Assembly (NCBI RefSeq): GCF_000732615.1 | Contig: NZ_JPGL01000006.1 | Location: 212,381 to 276,380 of the forward strand | DNA from: Burkholderia paludis | Lineage (GTDB): Bacteria; Pseudomonadota; Gammaproteobacteria; Burkholderiales; Burkholderiaceae | Direction of reading: 5' to 3' | DNA length: 64,000 nt | In this document: piece by piece, positions 18,729 through 29,878 of the stretch | Layout: each line of letters opens with the position of its first letter | Position numbering within the stretch: the stretch's first letter is position 1 | Made by a program: the position numbers and the translations under genes | Notes under the pieces: generated by a model | What the model was told of the DNA's origin: nothing | What the model saw: the letters and a program-made list of their open reading frames with translations, nothing else | Database searches by the model: none

Positions 18729-18749
18729 CGAAATGAGCTTGCGAAATGA
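18729..18749 (+). promoter_or_regulatory. Direct repeat in the acdS/acdR spacer
   Basis: CGAAATGA occurs at 18729-18736 and again at 18742-18749, 13 bp apart, in the AT-richer middle of the 196-bp divergent spacer. It is a candidate Lrp-family contact site. Nearby CGGGAC and GTCCCG form a further inverted repeat closer to acdS. Confidence 0.35.
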
Positions 18750-18825
18750 ATATCGTCGGCCTACGTTGAAGACGAATCGGAAACCATGCAGGCAATTCCG
18801 GTTCGCCAGACTGGAGGATGACGCA

Positions 18826-19326
18826 ATGAAATTAAGTGGAAATCCGGCCGCGCCGGCCGATGCGGCGCCCGTGCTCGACCGCATCGATCGCGCGATCCTC
18901 AGGCAGCTTCAGCAGGACGCGTCGATCTCGAACGTGCGCCTCGCCGCGAAGGTGAAGCTGAGCGCGCCGGCGTGCCTGCGGCGCGTCGAGCGGCTCAAGG
19001 AGACGGGGATGATTCGCGGGATCGTCGCGCTGCTCGACCCGAAGCCGCTCGGGGCCGGCATGCTCGTCGTGATCGGCTTCGTGCTCGACCGCTCGACGCC
19101 GGAAGCGTTCGCCGCGTTCGAGAAGGCCGCGCAGAAGGTGTCGGGATGCGTCGAATGCCATGTCGTGACCGGCGAGTTCGACTACTTCATGCTGGTGCGC
19201 ACGCGCGACAACGAGAGCTTCAACCGGCTGCATGCGGAGCAACTGCTGTACCTGCCGGGCGTGCGGCAGGTGCGCTCGTTCATGGTGCTCAAGGAGATTC
19301 TGTCGACGCACGCGCTGCCGGTGTAG
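18826..19326 (+). CDS. acdR: Lrp/AsnC-family regulator, AcdR-type
   Basis: A 166-aa regulator expected to control the divergent acdS. The N-terminal helix-turn-helix is [20 protein letters not shown] followed by [20 protein letters not shown]. The C-terminal ligand-binding domain includes [18 protein letters not shown] and [20 protein letters not shown]. The start at 18826 follows GGAGG and removes a 31-residue upstream extension. The gene faces away from acdS, as for the characterised acdR genes of other proteobacteria. Confidence 0.9.
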   Translation: MKLSGNPAAPADAAPVLDRIDRAILRQLQQDASISNVRLAAKVKLSAPACLRRVERLKETGMIRGIVALLDPKPLGAGMLVVIGFVLDRSTPEAFAAFEKAAQKVSGCVECHVVTGEFDYFMLVRTRDNESFNRLHAEQLLYLPGVRQVRSFMVLKEILSTHALPV

Positions 19327-19357
19327 TGTGGCGCGCCGTTGGTCCCGTTGGTCGCGA

Positions 19358-19385
19358 CTATGCCGTCTGGCCTATGCCGTTTGGC
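19358..19385 (+). repeat. 14-bp tandem duplication upstream of the toxin-antitoxin operon
   Basis: CTATGCCGTCTGGC (19358-19371) is followed directly by CTATGCCGTTTGGC (19372-19385), one mismatch in 14. A shorter tandem of CCGTTGGT lies just before. The repeats lie immediately upstream of the toxin-antitoxin promoter. Confidence 0.7.
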
Positions 19386-19387
19386 AG

Positions 19388-19429
19388 ATTGAAAATTCCC
19401 GTTTGGATGTATAAAATGGGAGTTTCAAT
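19388..19429 (+). promoter_or_regulatory. Promoter and palindromic operator of the toxin-antitoxin operon
   Basis: A -35-like TTGAAA (19389-19394) and a -10-like TATAAA (19410-19415) are separated by 15 bp, slightly short. The promoter is enclosed by an inverted repeat, ATTGAAAATTCCC (19388-19400) against GGGAGTTTCAAT (19418-19429). A repressor bound here would cover the polymerase site, as expected for antitoxin autoregulation. Confidence 0.6.
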
Positions 19430-19449
19430 TAACCCATTCGGGAGTCGCA

Positions 19450-19953
19450 ATGGCAGCAACCACACCTGCGTCCCGTCAGCCTGCGAAGCGGGCTGCCGCA
19501 TCCCGCGTCGCGGAGCCGGCGGGCAGCTCGAACGGCTTGGGCGCCGGCAGGGACGATTTCGACACCTTTCGCCGGATGGCGCCAATGTCGCAGCGGCGTG
19601 CGATTGCCGAGGGTTTCGATGCAGTCATCATCGAGCGCGTCGCGCGCGAGTTGCTCGGCGTGCCGGTTCAGTCCCTCTTGAGCGCGCTGAGCCTTCCCAG
19701 CTCGACCATTCTGCGAAAAATCGCCAAACACGACCGGCTGTCGCAAGGCGAGTCCGATCGCGTTGCACGCGTGCTCTTTGTGCTGAATCTCGCCACCGAT
19801 CTGTTCGAGGACAGCGAGCGCGCAGCGATGTGGATGAGCCGCGCGAACGCGGAGCTCGACGGTTTGAAGCCAGTCGACGTGCTCGACGTACAGCCCGGCT
19901 ACGACCGGGTGCGCGACATCCTGAACCGTGCTCAGTTCGGGGTCGTCGCGTGA
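19450..19953 (+). CDS. Xre/MbcA/ParS-type antitoxin (DUF2384)
   Basis: A 167-aa antitoxin. The first 40 residues are Ala/Arg/Pro-rich. A helical Xre-like DNA-binding part follows (VPVQSLLSALSLPSSTILRKI and LSQGESDRVARVLFVLNLA). The C-terminal toxin-binding domain has the family pattern MWMSRANAELDGLKPVDVLD and ends near GYDRVRDILNRAQFGVVA. Its stop overlaps the toxin start by four bases. It is expected to neutralise the RES toxin and repress the operon through the palindrome upstream. Confidence 0.9.
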   Translation: MAATTPASRQPAKRAAASRVAEPAGSSNGLGAGRDDFDTFRRMAPMSQRRAIAEGFDAVIIERVARELLGVPVQSLLSALSLPSSTILRKIAKHDRLSQGESDRVARVLFVLNLATDLFEDSERAAMWMSRANAELDGLKPVDVLDVQPGYDRVRDILNRAQFGVVA

Positions 19954-20423
19954 GGCTGTATCGTCTCGCGAAAGAAAGAAAGGGGCATTACCTGGCCGAC
20001 GACCTGAGTGGCAACGGAGCGGCGATCGCAGGTGGCCGCTGGAATCCTCGCGGCATGCGTGTGCTGTACACCTGCTGCCACGCGTCGACTTCGTTGCTCG
20101 AGGCACTGGTCCATATGTCCGGCTTGCTGCCCGCCAGCGGATTTTTTTTAGTGACGCTGGAAGTGCCCGACACCGTCCATGACAACGCGTACCAGCCGGA
20201 CCTGCCGGACGATTGGGCGGTACTGTCGCAGGATCCGGAGTCGACCGCCCGGATCGGGCAGGCCTGGCTCGAGGCAGGCGAGTCGTTGGCGATGCGCGTG
20301 CCGTCAGTCGTCTGCCCGACCGACTTCAACTTGCTGCTGAACCCGATGCATGCGGATTTTGCCTCGAGCGTGAAAGTGATCGGCAAAGAAGCGTTCGCGC
20401 TGGATCCGCGCCTCTTTGGCTGA
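19950..20423 (+). CDS. RES-domain toxin (NAD-degrading family)
   Basis: A 157-aa toxin starting with GTG inside the antitoxin stop (GTGA overlap). RES toxins of this family break down NAD+. The family residues are present: Arg30 in GGRWNPRG, Tyr40 in VLYTCCHAS, Glu51 in LLEALVHM and Ser119 in RVPSVV, then NPMHADF near 131. The coding frame continues upstream through the regulator gene without a stop, but the RES domain begins exactly at MRLYRLAKER. The operator and the overlap make this a complete type II module. Confidence 0.9.
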   Translation: MRLYRLAKERKGHYLADDLSGNGAAIAGGRWNPRGMRVLYTCCHASTSLLEALVHMSGLLPASGFFLVTLEVPDTVHDNAYQPDLPDDWAVLSQDPESTARIGQAWLEAGESLAMRVPSVVCPTDFNLLLNPMHADFASSVKVIGKEAFALDPRLFG

Positions 20424-20483
20424 CCGGTTGCATGACCTCGAACGGCGAACGGTCGGTTGCTGCTGCGCGGTCGCGCCGCCCGT

Positions 20484-23207
20484 TCAGCGCTGCCATGGTG
20501 CGACGCATCGCTGTGCGGACTTGCCGAGACGCGCTCGCGCGTCGTGCACGATAGCCGCATCGAGTTCTCCGTCATCCGCCAGCGCCTTCAACGCGGCGAG
20601 CACGATGCTCGCGCGGTCGACTTCGAAGAACGCGCGCAGCGCGTCGCGCGTGTCGCTGCGCCCGAACCCGTCGGTGCCCAGCGTCACGTAGCGGCGCGGC
20701 ACGTACGCGCGGATCAGTTCGGGCACCGCGCGCACGTAGTCGGTCGCGGCGATCACGGGCCCGCGCGTCGCGGCGAGCGTGGCGGTGACATACGGCATCG
20801 CGTGCGTGTCGTCGTCGTCGAGCCGCGCGCGACGTTCGGCTTCCATGCCGTCGCGCTGCAGTTCGGTGAAGCTCGTGACGCTCCACACGGCCGCATCGAT
20901 CCCCCAGTCTTCCTTCAGCATGCGCTGCGCGGCGACGACTTCGCCGAGGATCGCGCCCGCGCCGAGCAACTGCACCTGCGCGGTCGCAGGCGATTCCGCC
21001 GCCAGCGGATACATCCCCTTCAGGATTCCTTCGCGCCATGCTTGCGCATCGCCGCCGGGCATCGAAGGCTGTGCGTAGTTCTCGTTCGTCACCGTCACGT
21101 AATAGAACACGTCGCGCTGCTGCTCGACCATCTCGCGCATCCCCGCGTCGACGATCGTCGCGACTTCGTACGCGAACGCGGGATCGTACGCGCGGCAGTT
21201 CGGAATCGTCGAGGCGGCGAGGTGGCTGCTGCCGTCCTGGTGCTGCAACCCTTCGCCGCCGAGCGTCGTGCGCCCCGACGTCGCGCCGACGAGGAAGCCG
21301 CGCGAGCGCTGGTCGGCGGCGGCCCAGATCAGGTCGCCGATGCGCTGGAAGCCGAACATCGAGTAGTAGATGTAGAACGGCAACATCGGCAGGTCGTGCA
21401 CGCTGTACGACGTCGCGGCGGCGATCCACGACGAGATCGCGCCCGCCTCCGAAATGCCTTCCTCGAGGATCTGGCCGCGCGTGTCCTCGCGGTAGTAGAG
21501 CATCGAGCCGAGGTCTTCCGGCTCGTAGCGCTGGCCGAGCGGCGAGTAGATGCCGACCTGCCGGAACAGGCTCGCCATGCCGAACGTGCGCGCTTCGTCG
21601 GCGACGATCGGCACGACGCGCGGGCCGAGGTCGCGATCCTTGATCAGCGCGGCGAGCATGCGCACGAGCGCCATCGTCGTCGACATCTCGCGGCCGGCCG
21701 CGTCGAGCGCGAACGCACCCCAGGCCGGCATCGAAGGGACGGTGAGCCCCTTCGATGCCGCCATCCGCCTTCTGGGCAGATAGCCTCCCAGGGCAGCCCG
21801 GCGGGCATGCAGGTAACGCATTTCCGGGCTGTCTTCCGCTGGCTTGTAAAACGTGAGCTGCTCGACGTCGCTGTCCGACAGCGGCAACCGGAAGCGGTCG
21901 CGGAACGCCTTCAGGTCGTCGATGTCGAGCTTCTTCTGCTGATGGGTCGTCATCCGGCCCTGGCCGGCCGCGCCCATCCCGTATCCCTTCATCGTCTTCG
22001 CGAGGATCACGGTCGGCTGGCCGCGATGCGCGAGCGCGTGTGCATACGCGGCGTGCAGCTTGCGCGCGTCGTGGCCGCCGCGGCGCAGGCGGTCGATTTC
22101 CGCGTCGGTGAGCTGCGCGGCGAGCGCCTCGAGCGCCGGGTCCTGGCTGAAGAAGCGCGCGCGGTTGTACGCGCCGTCGTTCGCGGAGAAGGTCTGGAAC
22201 TGTCCGTCGACGGTATCGGCGAACGCGCGCGCAAGCGCGCCCGCATGATCGCGCGCGAACAGCGGATCCCAGTCGGACCCCCACAGCACCTTGATCACGT
22301 TCCAGCCGGCGCCCGCGAACTGCGCTTCGAGTTCGTCGATCACGCGGCCGTTGCCGCGCACCGGGCCGTCGAGCCGCTGCAGGTTGCAGTTGATCACGAA
22401 CACGAGGTTGTCGAGCCCCTCGCGGGCGGCGAGCGACAGTGCGCCGAGCGATTCGGGCTCGTCCATCTCGCCGTCGCCGAAGAAGCCCCACACGGTGCGG
22501 CCCGCGGTGTTCGCGAGGCCGCGATGCTGCAGGTAGCGCATGAAGCGCGCCTGGTAGATCGCGTTGATCGGGCCGATGCCCATCGAGCCGGTCGGGAACT
22601 GCCAGAAGTCGGGCATCAGCCACGGATGCGGATACGAGCACAGGCCCGGGCCGGCGATCTCGCGGCGGTAGTGCTTCAGGTGATCCTCGGTGAGGAAGCC
22701 TTCGAGATACGCGCGCGCATAGACGCCCGGCGACGAGTGCGGCTGGAAATACACGAGATCGCCGCCGGCGCCGCCGTTTGCGGGCGATGCCGCGCGGAAG
22801 AAGTGGTTGAAGCCGGTTTCGAACAGGTCGGACGCCGACGCGTAGCTCGCGATGTGGCCGCCGAGTTCGCCGTACGCGCGGTTGGCGCGCACGACCATCG
22901 CGAGCGCGTTCCAGCGCAGCGCGGCCGACAGCCGTTCCTCCAGGTCGAGGTCGCCCGGGTAGGGTGGCTGCTCGGCCAGCGGAATCGTGTTCAGGTAGCG
23001 CGTGACGGGCGTGCGCGGCGACGCGAGGCCGCTGGCGCGCGCGTGCTCGGCAAGCCGGTCGAACAGGTACTGCGCGCGGTCGCGGCCGACATGCGCGACC
23101 ACCGCGTCGAGCGCGTCGAGCCATTCGGCGGTTTCTTCCGGGTCTGCGTCGACGCGCGCGAGGGCCGCGCGCTGCGCGTGTTCGATACCGTTCGACAGAT
23201 CCGTCAT
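20484..23207 (-). CDS. mdeB: Single-chain 2-oxo acid dehydrogenase E1 (MdeB/AceE type)
   Basis: A 907-aa ThDP-dependent E1 homologous to pyruvate dehydrogenase AceE and to MdeB, the 2-oxobutanoate-associated E1 next to methionine gamma-lyase in Pseudomonas putida. The ThDP motif runs from GDGEMDEPES to FVINCNLQRLDGP. PHPWLMPDFWQFPTGSMG and the C-terminal GTDGFGRSDTRDALRAFFEV are typical AceE signatures. The start at 23207 has GGGAGAC upstream. No E2 or E3 gene lies nearby, so it must borrow partners encoded elsewhere. A divergent Lrp regulator, also the case for mdeB/mdeR, supports the MdeB reading. Plain pyruvate as substrate is not excluded. Confidence 0.82.
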   Translation of the reverse strand: MTDLSNGIEHAQRAALARVDADPEETAEWLDALDAVVAHVGRDRAQYLFDRLAEHARASGLASPRTPVTRYLNTIPLAEQPPYPGDLDLEERLSAALRWNALAMVVRANRAYGELGGHIASYASASDLFETGFNHFFRAASPANGGAGGDLVYFQPHSSPGVYARAYLEGFLTEDHLKHYRREIAGPGLCSYPHPWLMPDFWQFPTGSMGIGPINAIYQARFMRYLQHRGLANTAGRTVWGFFGDGEMDEPESLGALSLAAREGLDNLVFVINCNLQRLDGPVRGNGRVIDELEAQFAGAGWNVIKVLWGSDWDPLFARDHAGALARAFADTVDGQFQTFSANDGAYNRARFFSQDPALEALAAQLTDAEIDRLRRGGHDARKLHAAYAHALAHRGQPTVILAKTMKGYGMGAAGQGRMTTHQQKKLDIDDLKAFRDRFRLPLSDSDVEQLTFYKPAEDSPEMRYLHARRAALGGYLPRRRMAASKGLTVPSMPAWGAFALDAAGREMSTTMALVRMLAALIKDRDLGPRVVPIVADEARTFGMASLFRQVGIYSPLGQRYEPEDLGSMLYYREDTRGQILEEGISEAGAISSWIAAATSYSVHDLPMLPFYIYYSMFGFQRIGDLIWAAADQRSRGFLVGATSGRTTLGGEGLQHQDGSSHLAASTIPNCRAYDPAFAYEVATIVDAGMREMVEQQRDVFYYVTVTNENYAQPSMPGGDAQAWREGILKGMYPLAAESPATAQVQLLGAGAILGEVVAAQRMLKEDWGIDAAVWSVTSFTELQRDGMEAERRARLDDDDTHAMPYVTATLAATRGPVIAATDYVRAVPELIRAYVPRRYVTLGTDGFGRSDTRDALRAFFEVDRASIVLAALKALADDGELDAAIVHDARARLGKSAQRCVAPWQR

Positions 23208-23319
23208 CCCAGTCTCCCGCGCGCCGGCGGCGGCACGCATCAATGGGACTCATGCTACGCGCCAGTCGCCAGAATATGCGTCTGATTTTATTGGGAATTT
23301 GCCGGCGGATAGTGTAAAT

Positions 23320-23351
23320 ATTCCGGAATCGACACGAGACAGGGAATATTC
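23320..23351 (+). promoter_or_regulatory. Pair of palindromes in the E1/Lrp spacer
   Basis: ATTCCGGAAT (23320-23329) and GAATATTC (23344-23351) are each perfect palindromes, with centres 23 bp apart. Together they also give the long inverted repeat AATATTCC (23317-23324) and GGAATATT (23343-23350). They lie just upstream of the Lrp-type start codon in the divergent spacer, where an Lrp-family protein would control itself and the E1 gene. Confidence 0.5.
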
Positions 23352-23356
23352 GAACC

Positions 23357-23884
23357 ATGAACGCCCCCGCGAAGCGGCTCGACCGCATCGACATCGGCAT
23401 CCTGAACCAGCTTCAGCAGAACGCACGGATCACGAACGCGGAACTGGCGCGCGCGGTGAACCTGTCGACGACGCCGTGCTTCAACCGCGTGCGCGCGCTC
23501 GAGAAGCTCGGGCTGATCCGGCAGCAGGTCACGCTGCTCGATCCCGAGCCGCTCGGGCTGCGGATCAACGTGTTCATCCAGGTGAGCCTCGAAAAGCAGG
23601 CCGAGGACGCGCTGCAGCGCTTCGAGGAGGCGATCTCGCAGCGGCCCGAGGTGATGGAGTGCTATTTGATGTCGGGCGACGCCGACTACCTGCTGCGGGT
23701 CGTGATGCCCGACATGCGCACGCTCGAGCGCTTCATCATCGAGCGCCTGACGACGATTCCCGGCGTGTCGAACATCCGTTCGAGCTTCGCGCTGAAACAG
23801 GTGCGCTACAAGACCGCGCTGCCGCTGCCGGCGGCGGGGCTCACGCTCGTCGATCCGGACGAAGCCGCGTCCGACTGGAGCTGA
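23357..23884 (+). CDS. Lrp/AsnC-family regulator divergent from the E1 gene
   Basis: A 175-aa regulator. Helix-turn-helix: [20 protein letters not shown] and [20 protein letters not shown]. The ligand-binding domain has [33 protein letters not shown] and [17 protein letters not shown] 20-residue tail is specific to this protein. Position and divergence match MdeR or BkdR regulators of 2-oxo acid dehydrogenases, which respond to amino acids. It is not the same gene as acdR; the two differ clearly in sequence. Confidence 0.9.
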   Translation: MNAPAKRLDRIDIGILNQLQQNARITNAELARAVNLSTTPCFNRVRALEKLGLIRQQVTLLDPEPLGLRINVFIQVSLEKQAEDALQRFEEAISQRPEVMECYLMSGDADYLLRVVMPDMRTLERFIIERLTTIPGVSNIRSSFALKQVRYKTALPLPAAGLTLVDPDEAASDWS

Positions 23885-24117
23885 GCGCGCACCGTCCGCC
23901 TGTCCGTTCGCCGACACGACGTTGACGGAACCATGACACCCGCCGCGCCCGTCGCGCCGGATCGAACCAATCGCGCGCCGGCGCCTCATACGGCAGTCGG
24001 TCGGCCTGCGCCGTCGCGCCGCCGCGCGGGTCGATGGCGTATGCTCGGCCGGTCGGTGCCGGTTGCGCACGCACGACCGGTTCCTGTGTGTCTCGATCCA
24101 TCCACAGCGAGGGCATC

Positions 24118-25839
24118 ATGGCAAGACAGTCGATGGCGGAATACCTGGCGAAGACACTCGCGGCAGCGGGCGTCGAGCGCATCTGGGGCGTGACGGGCGA
24201 CAGCCTGAACGGCCTGTCGTTCAGCCTGAGCCAGATCGGCTCGATTCGCTGGATGCACACGCGGCACGAGGAAAGCGCCGCGTTCGCGGCCGGCGCCGAT
24301 GCCGCGTCGACCGGGCGGCTCGCGGTGTGCGCGGGCAGTTGCGGCCCCGGCAACCTGCACCTGATCAACGGGCTGTACGACTGTCACCGCAATCACCAGC
24401 CGGTGCTCGCGATCGCCGCGCACATCCCGTCGACCGAGATCGGCCTCGGCTACTTCCAGGAAACCCATCCGCAGGAAGTGTTCCGCGAGTGCAGCCATTT
24501 CGCGGAACTCGTGACCAACGCGTCGCAGTTCCCGCGCGTGCTCGCGCGCGCGATGCGCACCGCGATCGACGAACGCGGCGTCGCGGTGATCGTGCTGCCG
24601 GGCGACATCGCGCTCGGCGACGGCCCCGACGAAGCCCCGGCATGGAGCGCGGCGTCGCCGCCGTCGATCGTGCCGGCGGAGGCCGATCTCGACCGGCTCG
24701 CGGCGCTGCTGAACGGCTCGGACGCGATCACGCTGCTGTGCGGCAGCGGCACGCAGGGCGCGCACGACGAGGTGGTCGCGCTGGCCGACACGCTCGGCGC
24801 GCCGGTCGTGCATGCGCTGCGCGGCAAGCAGTTCGTCGAATGGGACAACCCGTTCGACGTCGGGATGACCGGGCTGATCGGCTTCAGCTCGGGCTATCAC
24901 GCGATGGACTCGTGCGACACGCTGCTGATGCTCGGCACCGATTTCCCGTACCGGCCGTTCTATCCGGCGAACGCGAAGATCGCGCAGATCGACTGGAAGG
25001 GCTCGCAGCTCGGGCATCGCGCGCCGCTCGCGCTCGGCCTCGTCGGCACCGTGAAGGAAACGCTCGCGGCGCTGCTGCCGCGTCTCACGCGCAAGACGCA
25101 GCGGCGTTTCCTCGAGAATGCGCTGAAGCATTACGCGGCCGCGCGCAAGGGCCTCGACGATCTCGCGGTGGCCGAGCCGCCGGGCCGCGCGATTCATCCG
25201 CAATACCTGACGAAGATCGTCGACACAGTCGCGGCCGAGGACGCGATCTTCACGGCCGACGTCGGTACGCCGACGCTGTGGGCCGCGCGCTATCTGACGA
25301 TGAACGGCAAGCGGCAACTGCACGGCTCGTTCAACCACGGCTCGATGGCGAACGCGATGCCGCAGGCGCTCGGCGCGCAGGGCGCGCACCCGGGGCGGCA
25401 GGTGGTGTCGCTGTCGGGCGACGGCGGGCTGTCGATGCTGCTCGGCGATCTGCTGAGCGCGCGCCAGCTCAAGCTGCCGGTCAAGATCGTCGTGTACAAC
25501 AACAGCCTGCTCGGCTTCGTGTCGATGGAACTGAAGGCGGCCGGCTATCTCGACACCAACGTCGACCTGAGCCCGACCGACTTCGCGGCGATCGCGAAGG
25601 GCGCGGGCATCTTCAGCGTGCGCGTCGAGCATTCGGAGAACGTCGAGGAAGCGTTGCGCACCGCGTTCGCGCATGACGGGCCGGCGGTGGTCGACGTCGT
25701 CACGTCGAAGTACGAGCTTGCGATGCCGCCGAAGATCGAGCTCGCGCATGCGAAGGGGTTCAGCCTGTTCATGCTGCGCGCGATCCTCAGCGGGCGCGGC
25801 GACGAGATCGTCGAACTGGCGCGAACCAACCTGCGGTGA
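24118..25839 (+). CDS. poxB: Pyruvate dehydrogenase (quinone), PoxB
   Basis: A 573-aa ThDP- and FAD-dependent peripheral membrane enzyme that oxidises pyruvate to acetate and CO2, passing electrons to ubiquinone. The start at 24118 matches the family N-terminus ([20 protein letters not shown]). The ThDP-activating Glu is in [13 protein letters not shown]. The ThDP-binding motif is [15 protein letters not shown] to [11 protein letters not shown]. The C-terminus ([16 protein letters not shown]) resembles the membrane-activating tail of PoxB. It is transcribed away from the E1 gene and has no obvious partner. It adds a second route for 2-oxo acid decarboxylation in the same region. Confidence 0.93.
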   Translation: MARQSMAEYLAKTLAAAGVERIWGVTGDSLNGLSFSLSQIGSIRWMHTRHEESAAFAAGADAASTGRLAVCAGSCGPGNLHLINGLYDCHRNHQPVLAIAAHIPSTEIGLGYFQETHPQEVFRECSHFAELVTNASQFPRVLARAMRTAIDERGVAVIVLPGDIALGDGPDEAPAWSAASPPSIVPAEADLDRLAALLNGSDAITLLCGSGTQGAHDEVVALADTLGAPVVHALRGKQFVEWDNPFDVGMTGLIGFSSGYHAMDSCDTLLMLGTDFPYRPFYPANAKIAQIDWKGSQLGHRAPLALGLVGTVKETLAALLPRLTRKTQRRFLENALKHYAAARKGLDDLAVAEPPGRAIHPQYLTKIVDTVAAEDAIFTADVGTPTLWAARYLTMNGKRQLHGSFNHGSMANAMPQALGAQGAHPGRQVVSLSGDGGLSMLLGDLLSARQLKLPVKIVVYNNSLLGFVSMELKAAGYLDTNVDLSPTDFAAIAKGAGIFSVRVEHSENVEEALRTAFAHDGPAVVDVVTSKYELAMPPKIELAHAKGFSLFMLRAILSGRGDEIVELARTNLR

Positions 25840-26013
25840 GACCCGCCGCGCGGCGCTGCTGCGGGCAGCGCCCGTGGCGTACCGCATCGACGCCCGCGCC
25901 GGGGTGCATTCGGCGTCGCATGACGAATCGAACACCCCAAGGACATGGCGCAGGCGTGCGCCGCACGGCACGGCATCGGCCGCGATGAGGTTCCGGTGCG
26001 CTTGCGCGTGCGT

Positions 26014-28033
<2,020 letters not shown>

Positions 28034-28406
28034 ACGGGCACGGCGACGGGCGCGCGGCACGGGCGCGCCCGTTGCGTGACCGGGGCGTTTTTACGTCGCT
28101 CCGGGCCCGCGTTTTCCGGAATCGATCCGGTTGCCGCGCTTTCCGTCGCGGGCCGATATGGCCGACAGGCGCATGCACGGGCCTCGTGTCGCGGCCCTGC
28201 GCCGCCGGGGAAACGGCGTGCCGAAGCCGGCGGCGCAACCGCGCGGGGGGCGATGACGAAGCCGGACGCGCGGGAAGCGCGGCCGCGCACCGCATCCTTT
28301 CAAAATAAATACACTTCCTTCCAGTTTCCATTCATATCGGCGTCACATCCGGTTCCTACCATCGCCTTTCATTTCGAAAGCATCAACGGCGGGGAGAACC
28401 GGCAAC
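28034..28406. other. Spacer upstream of the alkaline phosphatase operon
   Basis: 373 bp holding the hairpin at 28046-28072 and, from about 28295, an AT-rich run likely to contain the phosphatase promoter. I looked for tandem Pho-box repeats of the CTGTCAT type and did not find a convincing one. No gene is supported. Confidence 0.5.
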
Positions 28407-29846
28407 ATGAATCGAATCAAACTGGCGGCGCTGCTGTGTGCCGGCGCCTTTGCGCTGGCCGGATGCGGCAGCGACGACGGCCCGACCAGCACGTCGCCCG
28501 CACAGCCGCCCGTGCAGGCCGCGGCGCGCAACGTGATCTTCTTCCTCGGCGACGGCATGGGGATCACGACGCTGACGGCCGCGCGCATCTATGCGGTCGG
28601 GGAAGACGGCGCGCTCACGATCGACACGCTGCCGGAATCGGCGTTCGTGAAGACGTATTCCAACGACGCGCAGGTGACGGACAGCGCGCCGTCGATGTCG
28701 GCGTACATGACCGGCGTCAAGACCAACAACGAAGTGATCTCGATGTCGCCCGACACGAAGGCGATCGAGCCGACCGCCGGCCTCACCGGCAACTGCGGCG
28801 CGAACAACGGCAAATCGGCGACGACGCTGCTGGAGATCGCGAAGGCGAAGGGGTGGGCGACGGGCGTCGTGACGACCACGCGCGTCACCCATGCGACGCC
28901 GGCCGCGACCTACGCGCACGTCTGCCATCGCGACGCCGAGAACGACATCGCCGCGCAGCTCGTGCCGGGCGGCGCGGGCTACAACGGCGCGCTGGGCGAC
29001 GGCGTCGACGTCGTGCTGGGCGGCGGCACGCAGTTCTTCGTGCCGAAGGACGGCGGCGGCAAGCGCACCGACGGGCGCAACCTGGTCAACGAGCTGAAGG
29101 CGAAGGGTTACGCGTTCGCGCAGAACCGCGACGACCTGCTGGCGGCCGATGCGACGAAGAGCGGCAAGCTGGTCGGCCTGTTCTCGTCGAGCCACATGAG
29201 CTACGACCTCGATCGCGGCGCGACGAAGGAGCCGAGCCTCACCGACATGGCGACGCGCGCGCTCGACGTGCTGCAGAAGAACCCGAACGGCTATTTCCTG
29301 ATGGTCGAAGGCGGCCGGATCGACCACGCGCTGCACGACACCAACGCGAAGCGCGCGCTGCAGGATACGGTCGCGTTCGACAACGCGATCAAGGCGACGA
29401 TCGACAAGGTGCGCAAGACCGATCCCGACCTGAAGAACACGCTGATCGTCGTCACGGCCGACCACGACCACACGCTGGTGCTGAACGGCTATGCGGCGCG
29501 CACCGGCAAGACCGAAGCGGGCAAGCCCGGCGTGCTGGGCGTGTTGCGCAGCTACCAGACGGGCGCGGTGGCGAAGGATGCGGACGGCTCGCCGTACACG
29601 ATCATCGGCTTCGGCAACGGCGAGAACCGCGTGCAGGGCAGCCGCGCGGGCACCGCGCTCACCGACGCGGTGGCGGGCGCCGACGACTATCGCCAGGAGG
29701 CGGTCGTGCGGATGGACAAGGGCAACGAGACGCACGGCGGCACCGATGTGTTCCTCGGTGCGATCGGCCGCGGCGCGGATGCGTTCCACGGCGTGATCGA
29801 GAACAGCAAGGTCTTCGAGCTGGTGCGCAACGCGGTGCAGCTTTGA
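28407..29846 (+). CDS. Alkaline phosphatase, lipoprotein form (PhoA family)
   Basis: A 479-aa metal-dependent phosphomonoesterase. The signal peptide ends in a lipobox (ALAGC, Cys20), so the mature enzyme should be membrane-anchored and periplasm- or surface-facing. The metal-binding NVIFFLGDGMG has Asp49. The nucleophile Ser93 is in VTDSAPSMSAYMTG. Later metal ligands lie in MVEGGRIDHALH and VVTADHDHT. The start follows GGGGAG. It is first of three genes and 32 bp upstream of a close paralogue. Confidence 0.94.
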   Translation: MNRIKLAALLCAGAFALAGCGSDDGPTSTSPAQPPVQAAARNVIFFLGDGMGITTLTAARIYAVGEDGALTIDTLPESAFVKTYSNDAQVTDSAPSMSAYMTGVKTNNEVISMSPDTKAIEPTAGLTGNCGANNGKSATTLLEIAKAKGWATGVVTTTRVTHATPAATYAHVCHRDAENDIAAQLVPGGAGYNGALGDGVDVVLGGGTQFFVPKDGGGKRTDGRNLVNELKAKGYAFAQNRDDLLAADATKSGKLVGLFSSSHMSYDLDRGATKEPSLTDMATRALDVLQKNPNGYFLMVEGGRIDHALHDTNAKRALQDTVAFDNAIKATIDKVRKTDPDLKNTLIVVTADHDHTLVLNGYAARTGKTEAGKPGVLGVLRSYQTGAVAKDADGSPYTIIGFGNGENRVQGSRAGTALTDAVAGADDYRQEAVVRMDKGNETHGGTDVFLGAIGRGADAFHGVIENSKVFELVRNAVQL

Positions 29847-29878
29847 GCGCCGACCATACGGGTACAGGGGAATACAGG

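Noticed and set aside
18972..20423. 483-codon frame that would fuse Lrp-region sequence to the RES toxin
   Set aside because: The upstream part is a shifted reading of acdR and the antitoxin; the RES domain starts exactly at the GTG overlapping the antitoxin stop.
19450..20423. Prophage or integrative element around the toxin-antitoxin genes
   Set aside because: No integrase, attachment repeat, tRNA or phage gene nearby; composition matches the surroundings.
20457..23285. 942-codon plus-strand frame opposite the E1 gene
   Set aside because: Shadow frame; the minus-strand protein matches AceE/MdeB throughout.
28046..28072. Perfect 10-bp hairpin after the aldo-keto reductase as an intrinsic terminator
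   Set aside because: The T-run is about 15 bp downstream of the stem, too far for a normal intrinsic terminator; kept only as a note.
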